Assembly (NCBI RefSeq): GCF_042657065.1
Contig: NZ_JBHSNF010000004.1
Location: 124,001 to 188,000, forward strand
Source of the DNA: Rhodanobacter ginsengisoli
GTDB lineage: Bacteria > Pseudomonadota > Gammaproteobacteria > Xanthomonadales > Rhodanobacteraceae
Direction of reading: 5' to 3'
Length of the DNA stretch: 64,000 nucleotides
A program made the position numbers and the translations under genes. The notes under the pieces are model-generated. The model saw only the letters and a program-made list of their open reading frames with translations, made no database searches and was not told the origin of the DNA. This document shows positions 49,872-59,112 of the stretch, in pieces (positions within the stretch are counted from its first letter, which is position 1; each line of letters opens with the position of its first letter).

Positions 49872-52571
49872 TCAGCGACCCGGTGCGCGGTCGACCGCCT
49901 CGGCCTGCCCCGGCGCATCGCCCTCGCGATGGAACACGGCCAGTTCGGGACAGTGCAGGCTGAAGCCCTGCGCGCCGTTGATCCCCAACGCCGTCAGCGC
50001 CTGCACGGTCTCGGCATCGGTCACCCACTCCGCGACCACCGCCAGTCCGAGGCGGTGGCCGATGTCGGTGACGGCCTTGACCATCAGATGGCTGACCGGG
50101 TCGGTCAGCATGTCGCGCACGAAACTGCCATCGATCTTGAGGATGTCCAGGGGCAGGTTCTTCAAATAGGTGAACGAGGACATGCCGGCGCCGAAATCGT
50201 CCAGCGCCACCTTGCATCCGGCCGCGCGCAATCGCTCCATGAAGCGCACGACCTGCGACAGATTGCGCACCGCCACCGTCTCGGTGATCTCGAAGCACAC
50301 CCGCGACGGGGCGACCCGATAGTGTCGCAGCCAACCGATGATCAGGTCGGCCAGCGCCTCGTCCTCGATGCTCGCCCCCGAAAGATTGATCGCCGCCATG
50401 CCCAGACCCGCACCCGCCGGGTGCAGCTGGTCGAAATGGGCCAGGGCCGTCTCGATCACCCAGCGGTCGACCAGCGGCATCAGGCCGTAACGCTCGGCCG
50501 CGGGCATGAACACGCCGGGCACCACCAACGCACCGGACTCGTCGCGAAAACGCAGCAACAGTTCGATGCTGGGCTGGCCGCCGGCAGCCAGCGGCAGCGG
50601 CCAGATCTCCTGGTAGGTCAACATCAGACGATGCTCGTCGACGGCCCAGCGCAGGCGATTGGCCCATTCCATCTCGCCGCGCCGACGCGCGGTCTCGTCG
50701 TCGCGCTCGGAATAGAAATGCACCCGGTTGCGACCCAGCTCCTTGGCCATGTAGCAGGCGGTATCGGCCTGGGCCAGCAGGTCCTTCATCAGCAGTCCCG
50801 GGCGATCGATCATCACGCCGCCGATGCTGGCGCTGATGGTGTAGCTGCGCTGCTCCCAGATGAACACGTAGCCATCGATGCATCGCCGCATCCGCTCGGC
50901 CACCTGCTCGGCGGCGGCGCGATCGGCCACTTCGGCCACGAGTGCGCCGAATTCGTCGCCGCCCAGCCGCGCCAGCACGTCGGCCCCGCGCAGCTGCCTG
51001 CGCATGACGTTGGCCAGCTGTGCCAGCAACTGGTCACCGGCGAGATGGCCGGAAGTGTCGTTGATCAGCTTGAACTGATCGAGATCCAGATACAGCAGCA
51101 GGGAAAGTGGCGACCCCGCGCTGCCCGACTGCAGCGCACCCTGCAGTCGATGCTCGAACGCGCGCCGGTTGTACAGTTCGGTCAGCACGTCATGGCTGGC
51201 CTGGTGACTGAGCAATTCGGTCAGCTGGCGCTGTTCGCTGATATCGCTGGCCACCATCAGCAACTGGCTGTGCCCGCCCAGCATGACCCGGGATATCGCC
51301 ACGCTGGCCCAGAAACGAACGCCGTCGTCATTTTGCAGCAGGGCGTCGACCCTGCCGCATCCGCGGGTATCCGGGTCGCGCAACTGCATGTCCAGCAGCG
51401 GATCCTCGAACAGGTTCGGCAGGGTGTGTTCCAGCAGGCGCTCGCCCAGCCGATCGCGCGCGGCGCGGTTCGCGTAGGTGATCTGGCCGGCATCGACCTC
51501 GGCCAGCAACACCAGCGCCGGCAGCAGCTCGTTCAGGGCGCGAAAGCGTTCCTCGCTCTCGCGATAGCGGCGGCTCATGGCCCAGCCCAGTTCCAGCGCG
51601 CGCTGACGGGTACTCACCACGGAAAAGACCAGCAGCGCCAGCAGCACGCTCGCCAACAGGCCGGCCGCGGCATTGGACTGACTCCAGTCGATCGCCGCCG
51701 GTCCGGAGTCCAGCGGGCGCATCAGGACGCTCCACACGCGCCCGCCGTAGGCCAGCTGGCGCTCGAAGCGATAGCCTGCCGTCGGCATGGCGCGGTCCGA
51801 TTGCGAATCGAACAACAGCGACGGGCTGCCGTCGGTGACATCGGTGATCCGCATATGCAGTTCGTGCTTCACCTGCGCCGGCAGCAGGTTGCCGATGAGG
51901 CGGCCTGCCCGGAATGACACCGCGATCGAACCAAGCGCACGGCGACGCCGTTCGGCGATCGTGCCGGGCGACTTGCCGGGGCTGAAGATCGGCAGGCGCA
52001 TGGTGATGCCGTCTTCCAGCGCGATGGAGGTGCTCTGCTGCACCAGGCGGAACGGTCCCGACATGGTGGGCTCGTCGCTATCACGCGAAGCCAGCAGGCC
52101 GCTGAAATTATGTGGTTGCGCCGCCACGTCGAGTCCGCTCAGCGCCTCGTTCCCCGGCCCGGGCTCGACCCAGCGGGTGACGTAGTGTTCGCCGTCCGCA
52201 CGCAGTTCGCGCGGCGCGTACGCCAGCGCCAGCAGGCTGGGAAACTGCTGGCGGGGCCGCAGGTTGGCGTAAAAGTCGGCGAACTCGCTCCGGCTCACCT
52301 TGTCGGACGCGAGGAACAGGGTCTGCATGGCACGCAACATGGCCCCGGCCGTTTGCAGCCGGGCCTCCAGGGCCAGATAGCTCTTGTCGGCCAGCTCGTT
52401 GCGAACGAAGGTCTTCTCGGCCTCCTGGTGGCGGCGCTGCTGCTGATGCAGCACCACCGTGGCCGCCAGCCCCAGCAGCAACGCCAGCGAGCTCCACAGA
52501 TACGCACTCAGCCGCCATGGCGAGGGGCTCGGAACGGCGGGATCGGTTTGCTCGCGGCTTCCGGCCGACAT
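49872..52571 (-). CDS. Membrane cyclic di-GMP enzyme: CHASE-PAS-GGDEF-EAL
   Basis: An 899-residue inner-membrane protein. TM1 (AYLWSSLALLLGLAATVVL), a periplasmic CHASE domain (about 55-265), TM2 (AAAGLLASVLLALLVFSVV), a PAS domain (about 335-455), GGDEF (RLGGDEFGALV, intact, about residue 537) and EAL (about 655-880). EAL residues: SIELLLRF in place of EALLR, AAINLSG, FEITET, ALDDFGAG, LKIDGSF and VAEWV are kept; the usual GYxxGRP end reads GFSLHCPE. Both cyclase and phosphodiesterase activity are possible. The signal sensed by CHASE is unknown. ATG 52571 is chosen over upstream non-ATG starts; AAGGAT is nearby but rather far. Confidence 0.88.
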   Translation of the reverse strand: MSAGSREQTDPAVPSPSPWRLSAYLWSSLALLLGLAATVVLHQQQRRHQEAEKTFVRNELADKSYLALEARLQTAGAMLRAMQTLFLASDKVSRSEFADFYANLRPRQQFPSLLALAYAPRELRADGEHYVTRWVEPGPGNEALSGLDVAAQPHNFSGLLASRDSDEPTMSGPFRLVQQSTSIALEDGITMRLPIFSPGKSPGTIAERRRRALGSIAVSFRAGRLIGNLLPAQVKHELHMRITDVTDGSPSLLFDSQSDRAMPTAGYRFERQLAYGGRVWSVLMRPLDSGPAAIDWSQSNAAAGLLASVLLALLVFSVVSTRQRALELGWAMSRRYRESEERFRALNELLPALVLLAEVDAGQITYANRAARDRLGERLLEHTLPNLFEDPLLDMQLRDPDTRGCGRVDALLQNDDGVRFWASVAISRVMLGGHSQLLMVASDISEQRQLTELLSHQASHDVLTELYNRRAFEHRLQGALQSGSAGSPLSLLLYLDLDQFKLINDTSGHLAGDQLLAQLANVMRRQLRGADVLARLGGDEFGALVAEVADRAAAEQVAERMRRCIDGYVFIWEQRSYTISASIGGVMIDRPGLLMKDLLAQADTACYMAKELGRNRVHFYSERDDETARRRGEMEWANRLRWAVDEHRLMLTYQEIWPLPLAAGGQPSIELLLRFRDESGALVVPGVFMPAAERYGLMPLVDRWVIETALAHFDQLHPAGAGLGMAAINLSGASIEDEALADLIIGWLRHYRVAPSRVCFEITETVAVRNLSQVVRFMERLRAAGCKVALDDFGAGMSSFTYLKNLPLDILKIDGSFVRDMLTDPVSHLMVKAVTDIGHRLGLAVVAEWVTDAETVQALTALGINGAQGFSLHCPELAVFHREGDAPGQAEAVDRAPGR

Positions 52572-52755
52572 CCGAACAAGGTTCTTGAAATCCTTTTTCT
52601 CTGGCAAGGGATCCCCCCACGCAACATCGTAGCGTTCGATCCTACCCGCAGACGCCGGAAATAGGCGTGAGCAAGGCACAGCGCCTGGAAGGTCCACACG
52701 GATCGGCAAAGGAGTTGCAGCAACGGCCTGATGGGCGAACCTGCCTCCTGGAGGC

Positions 52756-55281
52756 TCAGTGCCGTTCGCGCGGTTTCGCCCGATGGGTCGGCGTGGCGGT
52801 CCAAGGGTCGTCCGGCCAAGGATGGCGTGGATACCGACCCTTCAGCTCCTTCTTCACCTGCGGATAGGTGCGCTCCCAGAACCCCTTCAGATCCTGCGTC
52901 ACCTGGATCGGTCGCCCCGCCGGCGAGAGCAGGTGCAGGGTGACCGGAATGCGACCGCCGCCGACCCGCGGGGTGTCGGCCAGGCCGAACAACTCCTGCA
53001 ACTTGACCGCCAGTACCGGCGGTTCGCCTTCGCTGTATTCGAGCCGCCGCGATTGTCCGCTGGGCACCACCACGGTCTCCGGCGCCTGCTCGTCCAGCAG
53101 GCGGCGCTGCGCGTGGTCGAACAGCGCCATCAAGGCCTGCGACAGCACGTCCGCGCCCAGCGCATCGAGTCGATGCTTGCCGTGCAGCCAGGGCGCCAGC
53201 CAGTCATCCAGCGAAGCCAGCAGCGCCGTATCGGAAACGTCCGCCAGGCCAAGCTCGGGCATCCACGCCCGCAGCGCCAGCATGCGCGTGCGCAATCGGC
53301 GCGCCGGTCCACTCCACGGCAGCGCGTCGATGCCCCTGGCGCGTATCGCGGCGAGCAGACCCGGCAAGGCATCCTGCGGCTGCACCGGCACGCTGTGGCG
53401 CTCAAGCACGATGGCGCCGAAGCGCTGTTCGTCGAATGCCTCGAGTGCACCGCGTGCGTCGTTCCAGCGCAAGGTGCGTTCGCGGACGAATTGCGCGGGA
53501 TAGTCGCGCTCGAGTACGCGCGGATCCAGCGGCGCCGCGGCCAGGATGAGGCTGTCGCGCGCCTCGTGGCGAAGGTCCAGCGCGACCAGCCACGGCTCGC
53601 CGTGCAGCGCGGTGTTCTCGTGCAGGCGTGCCCCGCGGCCACTGGCCAGCGTATATCGCAGCGGATTGCCGTCGTCACGGCGGGCGACGCGGTCGGGAAA
53701 CGCATGCAGCAACAGCTCGCCCACGCTGTGGCTGTCCGGCATGCCGCTGGCGGCGCTGCGGACGTCCAGACGTCTGCGCCAGCCCTTGCTGGCCTGCTCG
53801 ATCGCGACCAGGGCACCGGTATCCACCTCGCCGCGCACCGGCACGCCACGACGATCGCGCCAGGCATGCAGCGCGGCCACCCGCACGCGAAAATCATCGC
53901 TGCGCGCCTGTCCGCCACGCAGCGGCGAGCGCGCCTCCATCAAGGCCAGCAGGTCGGCGATCAGCGCGCGCAGTTCGGTCGGGGCACGCAGCGCGGCGGC
54001 AGCCAGCCGCGGGCTGGCGCCCAGCTCCAGCATCTGGCGACCGAGCGCGGTGATCCGCCCGTCGGCGGCGAGCGCGCCCAGCCGGCCCAGCAAATCGCTC
54101 GCCTGCGCCAGTGCACCGGCCGGCGGCGGATCCAGCCAGCGCATGCCGGCCGCATGATCCGGCGCCACACCCCATGCCGCCAGTTCCAGCGCCAGCGCGG
54201 ACAATTCGGCCTGGCCGATTTCGGCCGTGCGCGAAGGCTCCAGCCGCCGGCTCTGCGGCCACAGCCGATACGCTGTACCTGCCGCCACCCGGCCGGCGCG
54301 ACCGGCGCGCTGGTCGGCCGAGGCCTGCGAAATGGCGACGGTCTCCAACCGGGTGAAGCCGGAATTCGGATCGAACCGCGGCTCGCGCGCCAGCCCCGCG
54401 TCGATCACCACGCGGATGCCGGGCAAGGTGATGCTGGACTCGGCCACGTTGGTCGCCAGCACGATGCGTCGCGTGCCTGCGTCGGCCGGGGACAGCGCGG
54501 CTTGCTGTTCGGCCAGCGAGAGTTCGCCGTGCAGGGCCAGCACCTCGACATCGTCGCGTAGCAGGGTCTGCGACAACACCGTCTGGCTGCGCGCGATCTC
54601 GCGCCGGCCGGGCAGGAACGCCAGCACGTCACCCTCGCTTTCCTCCAGCGCCTGGCGCGCAATGCGCGCAAGCTGATGTTCGATGCTCTCCTGTGTCCGC
54701 GCCGGCGGGTGCTCGATCCGCACCGGGAAGCTGCGGCCGGGGCTGGAGATGCGCGGCGCCTGCAGCCATCGGGCGATGCGCTCGCCGTCCAGCGTGGCCG
54801 ACATCAGCAGCAGGCGCAGTGCCGGTCGCAAAGTGTCCTGCACATCCAGCGCCAATACGGCGCCGAGATCGCCAGCCAGGTGACGCTCGTGGAATTCATC
54901 GAACACGATCGCGCCGATCCCGGCCAGCTCCGGGTCGGCCTGGATCAAGCGGGTCAGGATGCCTTCGGTGACCACCTCGACGCGGGTCGCGGCACCGACC
55001 TTCGATTCGAAGCGGATGCGGTAACCGACCGTCTGGCCGACCGCCTCGCCCAGCTGTTGTGCCATGAACTGCGCGGCCGCGCGGGCCGCGATCCGGCGCG
55101 GCTCCAGCATCACGATCTTCTGTCCCGCCAGCCACGGCGCATCGAGCAGGGCCAGCGGCACCTGGGTGGTCTTGCCGGCCCCGGGCGGCGCCTCCAGCAC
55201 CAGCCGCGGATGCGCGGCCAGTGACGCGAGGATTTCCGGCAGCAGCGGGGTGATCGGAAAGGCGGGCGTGGCGGCGGTCAT
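52756..55281 (-). CDS. hrpB: ATP-dependent helicase HrpB
   Basis: An 841-residue DEAH/RHA-type helicase. Motif I EAPPGAGKTTQVP, motif II FDEFHERHLAGD, motif III LLMSATLDGERI, motif V ATNVAESSITLPGIRVVIDAGLAREPRFD and motif VI QRAGRAGRVAAGTAYRLW are intact. The long C-terminal domain ends with the HrpB pattern VTLHLLSPAGRPIQVTQDLKGFWERTYPQVKKELKGRYPRHPWPDDP. The cellular role is poorly known; in Xanthomonas it has been tied to RNA-level control and adhesion. ATG 55281 is the best start. Confidence 0.9.
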   Translation of the reverse strand: MTAATPAFPITPLLPEILASLAAHPRLVLEAPPGAGKTTQVPLALLDAPWLAGQKIVMLEPRRIAARAAAQFMAQQLGEAVGQTVGYRIRFESKVGAATRVEVVTEGILTRLIQADPELAGIGAIVFDEFHERHLAGDLGAVLALDVQDTLRPALRLLLMSATLDGERIARWLQAPRISSPGRSFPVRIEHPPARTQESIEHQLARIARQALEESEGDVLAFLPGRREIARSQTVLSQTLLRDDVEVLALHGELSLAEQQAALSPADAGTRRIVLATNVAESSITLPGIRVVIDAGLAREPRFDPNSGFTRLETVAISQASADQRAGRAGRVAAGTAYRLWPQSRRLEPSRTAEIGQAELSALALELAAWGVAPDHAAGMRWLDPPPAGALAQASDLLGRLGALAADGRITALGRQMLELGASPRLAAAALRAPTELRALIADLLALMEARSPLRGGQARSDDFRVRVAALHAWRDRRGVPVRGEVDTGALVAIEQASKGWRRRLDVRSAASGMPDSHSVGELLLHAFPDRVARRDDGNPLRYTLASGRGARLHENTALHGEPWLVALDLRHEARDSLILAAAPLDPRVLERDYPAQFVRERTLRWNDARGALEAFDEQRFGAIVLERHSVPVQPQDALPGLLAAIRARGIDALPWSGPARRLRTRMLALRAWMPELGLADVSDTALLASLDDWLAPWLHGKHRLDALGADVLSQALMALFDHAQRRLLDEQAPETVVVPSGQSRRLEYSEGEPPVLAVKLQELFGLADTPRVGGGRIPVTLHLLSPAGRPIQVTQDLKGFWERTYPQVKKELKGRYPRHPWPDDPWTATPTHRAKPRERH

Positions 55282-55363
55282 CCGCAGGATGATAGCGGCT
55301 GCCGCGGACGGCCTTCGCCTGGCCTCACCTCGCGCGGCTGCCGCCGGCACAGTGCTCCCGGCG

Positions 55364-57703
55364 TCAATGGGAAGCGGGAGACACCCCCGACGCAGGCTTG
55401 CCGGTCGTCCGCAACGGTGCCAGCGATTCGAACTTGCTCTGGTACTCGTCGGTGATCTGTTTGGCATCCTCGCCGCCGCGGATCACCCGCGGCGTGATCA
55501 ACACGATCAGCTCGGTGCGGTTGCGGCTGCGGCTGGTGCTGCCGAACAGGCGACCCAGCCACGGGATCCGGTTCAGTCCCGGGATGCCGGTATCGGCGGT
55601 CCCTTCGGCCTGCTGGATCAGGCCGCCGAGCAGCACGGTCTGGCCGCTCTGCACGGCAACCTCGGTGGCCAGCTCACGCTGCGAGATGGTGGCATTGCCG
55701 TTGACCAGCGCCACCGACTTGTCGACCTGGCTGACTTGCTGGCCGATGTTCATGTAGACCAGGCCACCGGGATTGATCCGCGGCTGCACATTGAGGATCA
55801 CCCCGGTATTGATGTAGCTGACCTGGTTGTAGCTGGTGGCCGTGCCGATCCCGGTATTGACGCTGGTCTGGTTGATCGGGATCTGGTTGCCGACCTGGAT
55901 GTGCGCGGTCTGGTTGTTCATCACCACCATCGAGGGCGCCGACAGCGTCTTGGTATTGCCGCTGGTCTCCATCGCGTTCACCGCGACCTGCAGGTTGTTG
56001 TTGAGGAACGAATAGAAGAACGGCTGGCCGGTGAAGGTATTGCCGCCCTGACCCAGCGCGATCTGGCGCGGGTTGCCGGGATGGCCCGGCACGATATTGC
56101 CGCTGCTGTCGGTGGTGCTGCCGGCCAGCCCCTGCAGATACCACTGCACGCCGAACTTGAATTCGCCGGTGAGGTTGACCTCGAGGATGCGGGTCTCGAT
56201 CTGCACCTGCAGCGGCACGTTGTCGAGCTTGCGGATCGCCGCCTTGATCTCCTCCCATTGCGACGGTCGCGCCCGCACCAGCAGCTGGTTGTTGCTGTCC
56301 ACCGAACTGATCTTCACGCTGCCGTCGCTGGAACTGAACTGCTGGTCGGCCGCCGCACCACTGGCGTTGCTGGCCAGGCTGGCGCCACCGACGCCGGAGG
56401 CGCTGCCGCCCATGCCGGCCGCGCTCGGCCCGCTGCCGTCGCGACTTTGCTGACCACCGCTGCTGCCGAAGCCGGAACTGCCGGAAGCACCGTTGAGCCC
56501 GCCGGCCGCGCTGCCGAAGCTGCCCGCGGTGCTGCCCATGCTGTTGGCGCTGGCGTTGTCGGCACTGCCCAGGGTACCGCCGCTCAGGCCCGGCCCGACC
56601 TGGCCGCCGTTGTCGCCGCTACTGCCGCCGGCACCGTTGGTATAGATCCGGGCCAGGTATTTGGCCAGGTCGGAGGCCTTGATGTTGCGCACGTCGTAGA
56701 CGAACAGTTGCGGCTCGTTGCCGCCGCCGCGGTCGATCCGGGTGATCCAGTCACCGACTTCCTGCAGGTATTCGGGCTGGGTGCTGATCACCACCAGCGC
56801 GTTGGTGCGCTCGATCGGGATGAAGCGCAGCATGCCGGCCAGCGGGGTGTCGCCGTGCACGCCGAACATCCCGTCCAGCTTGGGCATCAGCTCGCCGACG
56901 TTCGCGTACTGCAGGTTGAACACGCCCACCGACATGCCACGCAGCCAGTCGACGTCGAAGGTGTGCACCATGCTCTGGTAATTGGCCAGCTCCTCGGGCG
57001 TACCGGACATCACCAGCAGGTTGCGCGCCGGATCCACCAGCAGCACGGCATCCTTGCGCGCGAACGGCTTGATCAGCTTCTGCATCTCGCTGGCGGAGAT
57101 ATAGCGCAGCGGAAACAGCCGCGCCTGCAGCCCTCCGGCCGGTGCGCTGGCACCGAGGCTGGGCACCAGGTTGCCAGCCACGGCATCCTTTTCCGGCATG
57201 ACCACGTAGCCGCCCGCGCGCTTGACCAGCGCGTTGTGCGTCCACGACAGCAGCGTTTCCAGGATCGGCAGGGCCTGGCTGGCGTCCACCGGCTCGGACG
57301 TGGAGAACGAGATATTGCCCTGCACGCCCGGCACGATCGTGTAGTTCTGCTTGAGCAGGTCGCCGAGGATCGCCTTGACCACCGCCTGCACCGGCTGGTT
57401 CTCGAAATTGAAGGTCACCGCGCCGGCGCCGGTCGCCGCCGGGCGTGGCGTGCGCAACGCCCCGGGCCGGACGAAGCGACCGCTGCCGCGGCTGATCTGC
57501 GATCCGGTCACGGCGCTCTGACCACTGTTGATGTCGTTGTTCAGCGGCAACGGCGCGGGCGGTGGATTCTGCGTGCCGGCCATCGCCTCGCGCTGCAATG
57601 CGCCGTCATCGTGCGGCTTCGGCAGGCTGGCGCAACCGGTCAGCCACACGGCGACGGCAAGCGTGGCGGTGCGCAGAACGTGCTGGGTGAGCGAGTGACA
57701 CAT
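55364..57703 (-). CDS. gspD: Type II secretion secretin GspD/XpsD
   Basis: A 779-residue outer-membrane secretin. Lipoprotein signal with lipobox LTGC (TLAVAVWLTGCASLP), N0/N1-N3 domains from about residue 95 (VTFNFENQPVQAVVKAILGDLLKQNYTIVPGVQGNISF), then the secretin core with VPLQVQIETRILEVNLTGEFKFGV and the C-terminal VLLGGLIQQAEGTADTGIPGLNRIPWLGRLFG. A Ser/Gly-rich, low-complexity insertion lies at about 354-451, within the N3 region. It is the last gene of the operon, 3 bp after gspN, as in Xanthomonas xps. Confidence 0.93.
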   Translation of the reverse strand: MCHSLTQHVLRTATLAVAVWLTGCASLPKPHDDGALQREAMAGTQNPPPAPLPLNNDINSGQSAVTGSQISRGSGRFVRPGALRTPRPAATGAGAVTFNFENQPVQAVVKAILGDLLKQNYTIVPGVQGNISFSTSEPVDASQALPILETLLSWTHNALVKRAGGYVVMPEKDAVAGNLVPSLGASAPAGGLQARLFPLRYISASEMQKLIKPFARKDAVLLVDPARNLLVMSGTPEELANYQSMVHTFDVDWLRGMSVGVFNLQYANVGELMPKLDGMFGVHGDTPLAGMLRFIPIERTNALVVISTQPEYLQEVGDWITRIDRGGGNEPQLFVYDVRNIKASDLAKYLARIYTNGAGGSSGDNGGQVGPGLSGGTLGSADNASANSMGSTAGSFGSAAGGLNGASGSSGFGSSGGQQSRDGSGPSAAGMGGSASGVGGASLASNASGAAADQQFSSSDGSVKISSVDSNNQLLVRARPSQWEEIKAAIRKLDNVPLQVQIETRILEVNLTGEFKFGVQWYLQGLAGSTTDSSGNIVPGHPGNPRQIALGQGGNTFTGQPFFYSFLNNNLQVAVNAMETSGNTKTLSAPSMVVMNNQTAHIQVGNQIPINQTSVNTGIGTATSYNQVSYINTGVILNVQPRINPGGLVYMNIGQQVSQVDKSVALVNGNATISQRELATEVAVQSGQTVLLGGLIQQAEGTADTGIPGLNRIPWLGRLFGSTSRSRNRTELIVLITPRVIRGGEDAKQITDEYQSKFESLAPLRTTGKPASGVSPASH

Positions 57704-57706
57704 GGA

Positions 57707-58459
57707 TCAACGTACTCCTTCGTTGGCCGCAGCAGCATGTGCAGCGCGACGTTTCTGGATGCTCTGGCGGAGCCGTTCGATGGCCGATTCCGCGGGGCGG
57801 TCTGGCGGCGCCTGCTTTGCGGGCGCCGGCTGCCGCAGCGAGCGCATGCCTTCGCGTCCGCCGGGACGCGCATCCATTTTCTGTGCCCCCTCCCCACCGG
57901 CCTGCACGCGCATCATGGCATTGCCGACCGTCGCATTGCGCGGATTCTGCGCGTCGCTGCGGTCCGGTTTCGGTTCGTCGATCGGCGCACCGGCCGGCAG
58001 CTTCAGTTCGGTGCGTCCCGCCGAGGAGTCGAACAGGGCCGAGCGCGGGTGCACCTCCACCAGGGTCACGCTGCCGTCCGGCAACGACTCGCCTTCGCGC
58101 AGGCGTACCTCGGTGTCGCCGTTCTTGCTGTGCAGCAGGGCCATGCGCAGGCCGGGAGTGAGAATGATGCCGGTCAGTTCGAGATCGCCGAGGTTGCTGT
58201 CGCCGTCGGCGGCATAGGCCACCGGTTTGCGATCGGGAGTGAACAGCGGCTTTTGCCAGATCAATGCGAACTGCTGCAACGGCTGCGGCTGCGGCAGGTC
58301 GGCCCGATTGCCGGCCGGTGGCAGCGGTGCGAGTGGCCGCGCCCTTTCCCAGTGCACGCCGCGGCCGATGCCGCTGAGCAACAGCAGCAGCAGCGCGCCC
58401 AGCAGCACGGCGACGCCGGCCAGCAGCGGGGTCAGTTGACGCTGGTTGGCGGCGTTCAT
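57707..58459 (-). CDS. gspN: Type II secretion protein GspN/XpsN
   Basis: A 250-residue bitopic inner-membrane protein: N-terminal helix (LLAGVAVLLGALLLLLLSGIG) and a periplasmic part with the GspC/N-like homology region FALIWQKPLFTPDRKPV and LELTGIILTPGLRMALL. This is the XpsN type, which in Xanthomonas interacts with XpsD and takes the place of GspC. Start overlaps the gspM stop by ATGA. Confidence 0.85.
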   Translation of the reverse strand: MNAANQRQLTPLLAGVAVLLGALLLLLLSGIGRGVHWERARPLAPLPPAGNRADLPQPQPLQQFALIWQKPLFTPDRKPVAYAADGDSNLGDLELTGIILTPGLRMALLHSKNGDTEVRLREGESLPDGSVTLVEVHPRSALFDSSAGRTELKLPAGAPIDEPKPDRSDAQNPRNATVGNAMMRVQAGGEGAQKMDARPGGREGMRSLRQPAPAKQAPPDRPAESAIERLRQSIQKRRAAHAAAANEGVR

Positions 58460-59112
58460 GGCTCGACCCCCGCGTCATCGGGCAACGCTGGTGCGGCTGC
58501 GGTACGCGATGGACGAACGTAGCCGGACAGGGTGAACTGCACTTCCAGCGGGGCCGCGTGACTCTGCTGCGCCGCCACCGGATTGCGATAGATGCTGAGG
58601 TCGTCGACGAACAGGTACGGCGTACCCTGTTCCAGCGCCAGCAACACGGTCGCCAGCGGCTCGACATCGCAACTCAGGCTGATGCTGACGGCGGCCTTGC
58701 GATAGGGCTCGCCGGGGCTGGCCGGCGGATTCGGCAGCGGCATCTTCTGACTCACCAGGCAACGGCCACCCGTGGTGCTGCTGCCAACCACATCGACCAC
58801 CCGCTGCATCAGGTCGGCCGCCGCGGTGTTCGGATCGTCCGCCGCCAGAAACGCGCTGCTGGCGGCCTGGCCCGCACCAAGCGCGGCGAGGCGTTTCTGC
58901 AATTCCGGTTTCTCGGCGATCGCCGCGGCGTAGCGGCTCTGGGTATCGCGCAGCTCGGCCATCTCGCTGCCGATCTGCTGCAACGGCGCCACGAACCACC
59001 AGTGCAGCAGCACGAAATAGCCCAGCAGCAGGGCTAGCAGCAGCAACACGATGGCGGCGATCCGGCTGTCCCGTGGCTTCAGCGCGAGCGGCTTGAATGC
59101 GGCTGTCCTCAT
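58456..59112 (-). CDS. gspM: Type II secretion protein GspM/XpsM
   Basis: A 218-residue bitopic inner-membrane protein. After a basic cytoplasmic start (KPLALKPRDSR) comes one helix (IAAIVLLLLALLLGYFVLLHWWFV), a coiled-coil region and a ferredoxin-like periplasmic domain (PYLFVDDLSIYRNP...LEVQFTLSGYVRP). Partner of GspL in the assembly platform. Both ends overlap neighbours by ATGA. Confidence 0.85.
   Translation of the reverse strand: MRTAAFKPLALKPRDSRIAAIVLLLLALLLGYFVLLHWWFVAPLQQIGSEMAELRDTQSRYAAAIAEKPELQKRLAALGAGQAASSAFLAADDPNTAAADLMQRVVDVVGSSTTGGRCLVSQKMPLPNPPASPGEPYRKAAVSISLSCDVEPLATVLLALEQGTPYLFVDDLSIYRNPVAAQQSHAAPLEVQFTLSGYVRPSRTAAAPALPDDAGVEP

Noticed and set aside
55064..58522. 1152-codon open frame on the plus strand opposite hrpB, gspD and gspN
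   Set aside because: It runs across several well-supported genes of the other strand and shows only composition-driven sequence.
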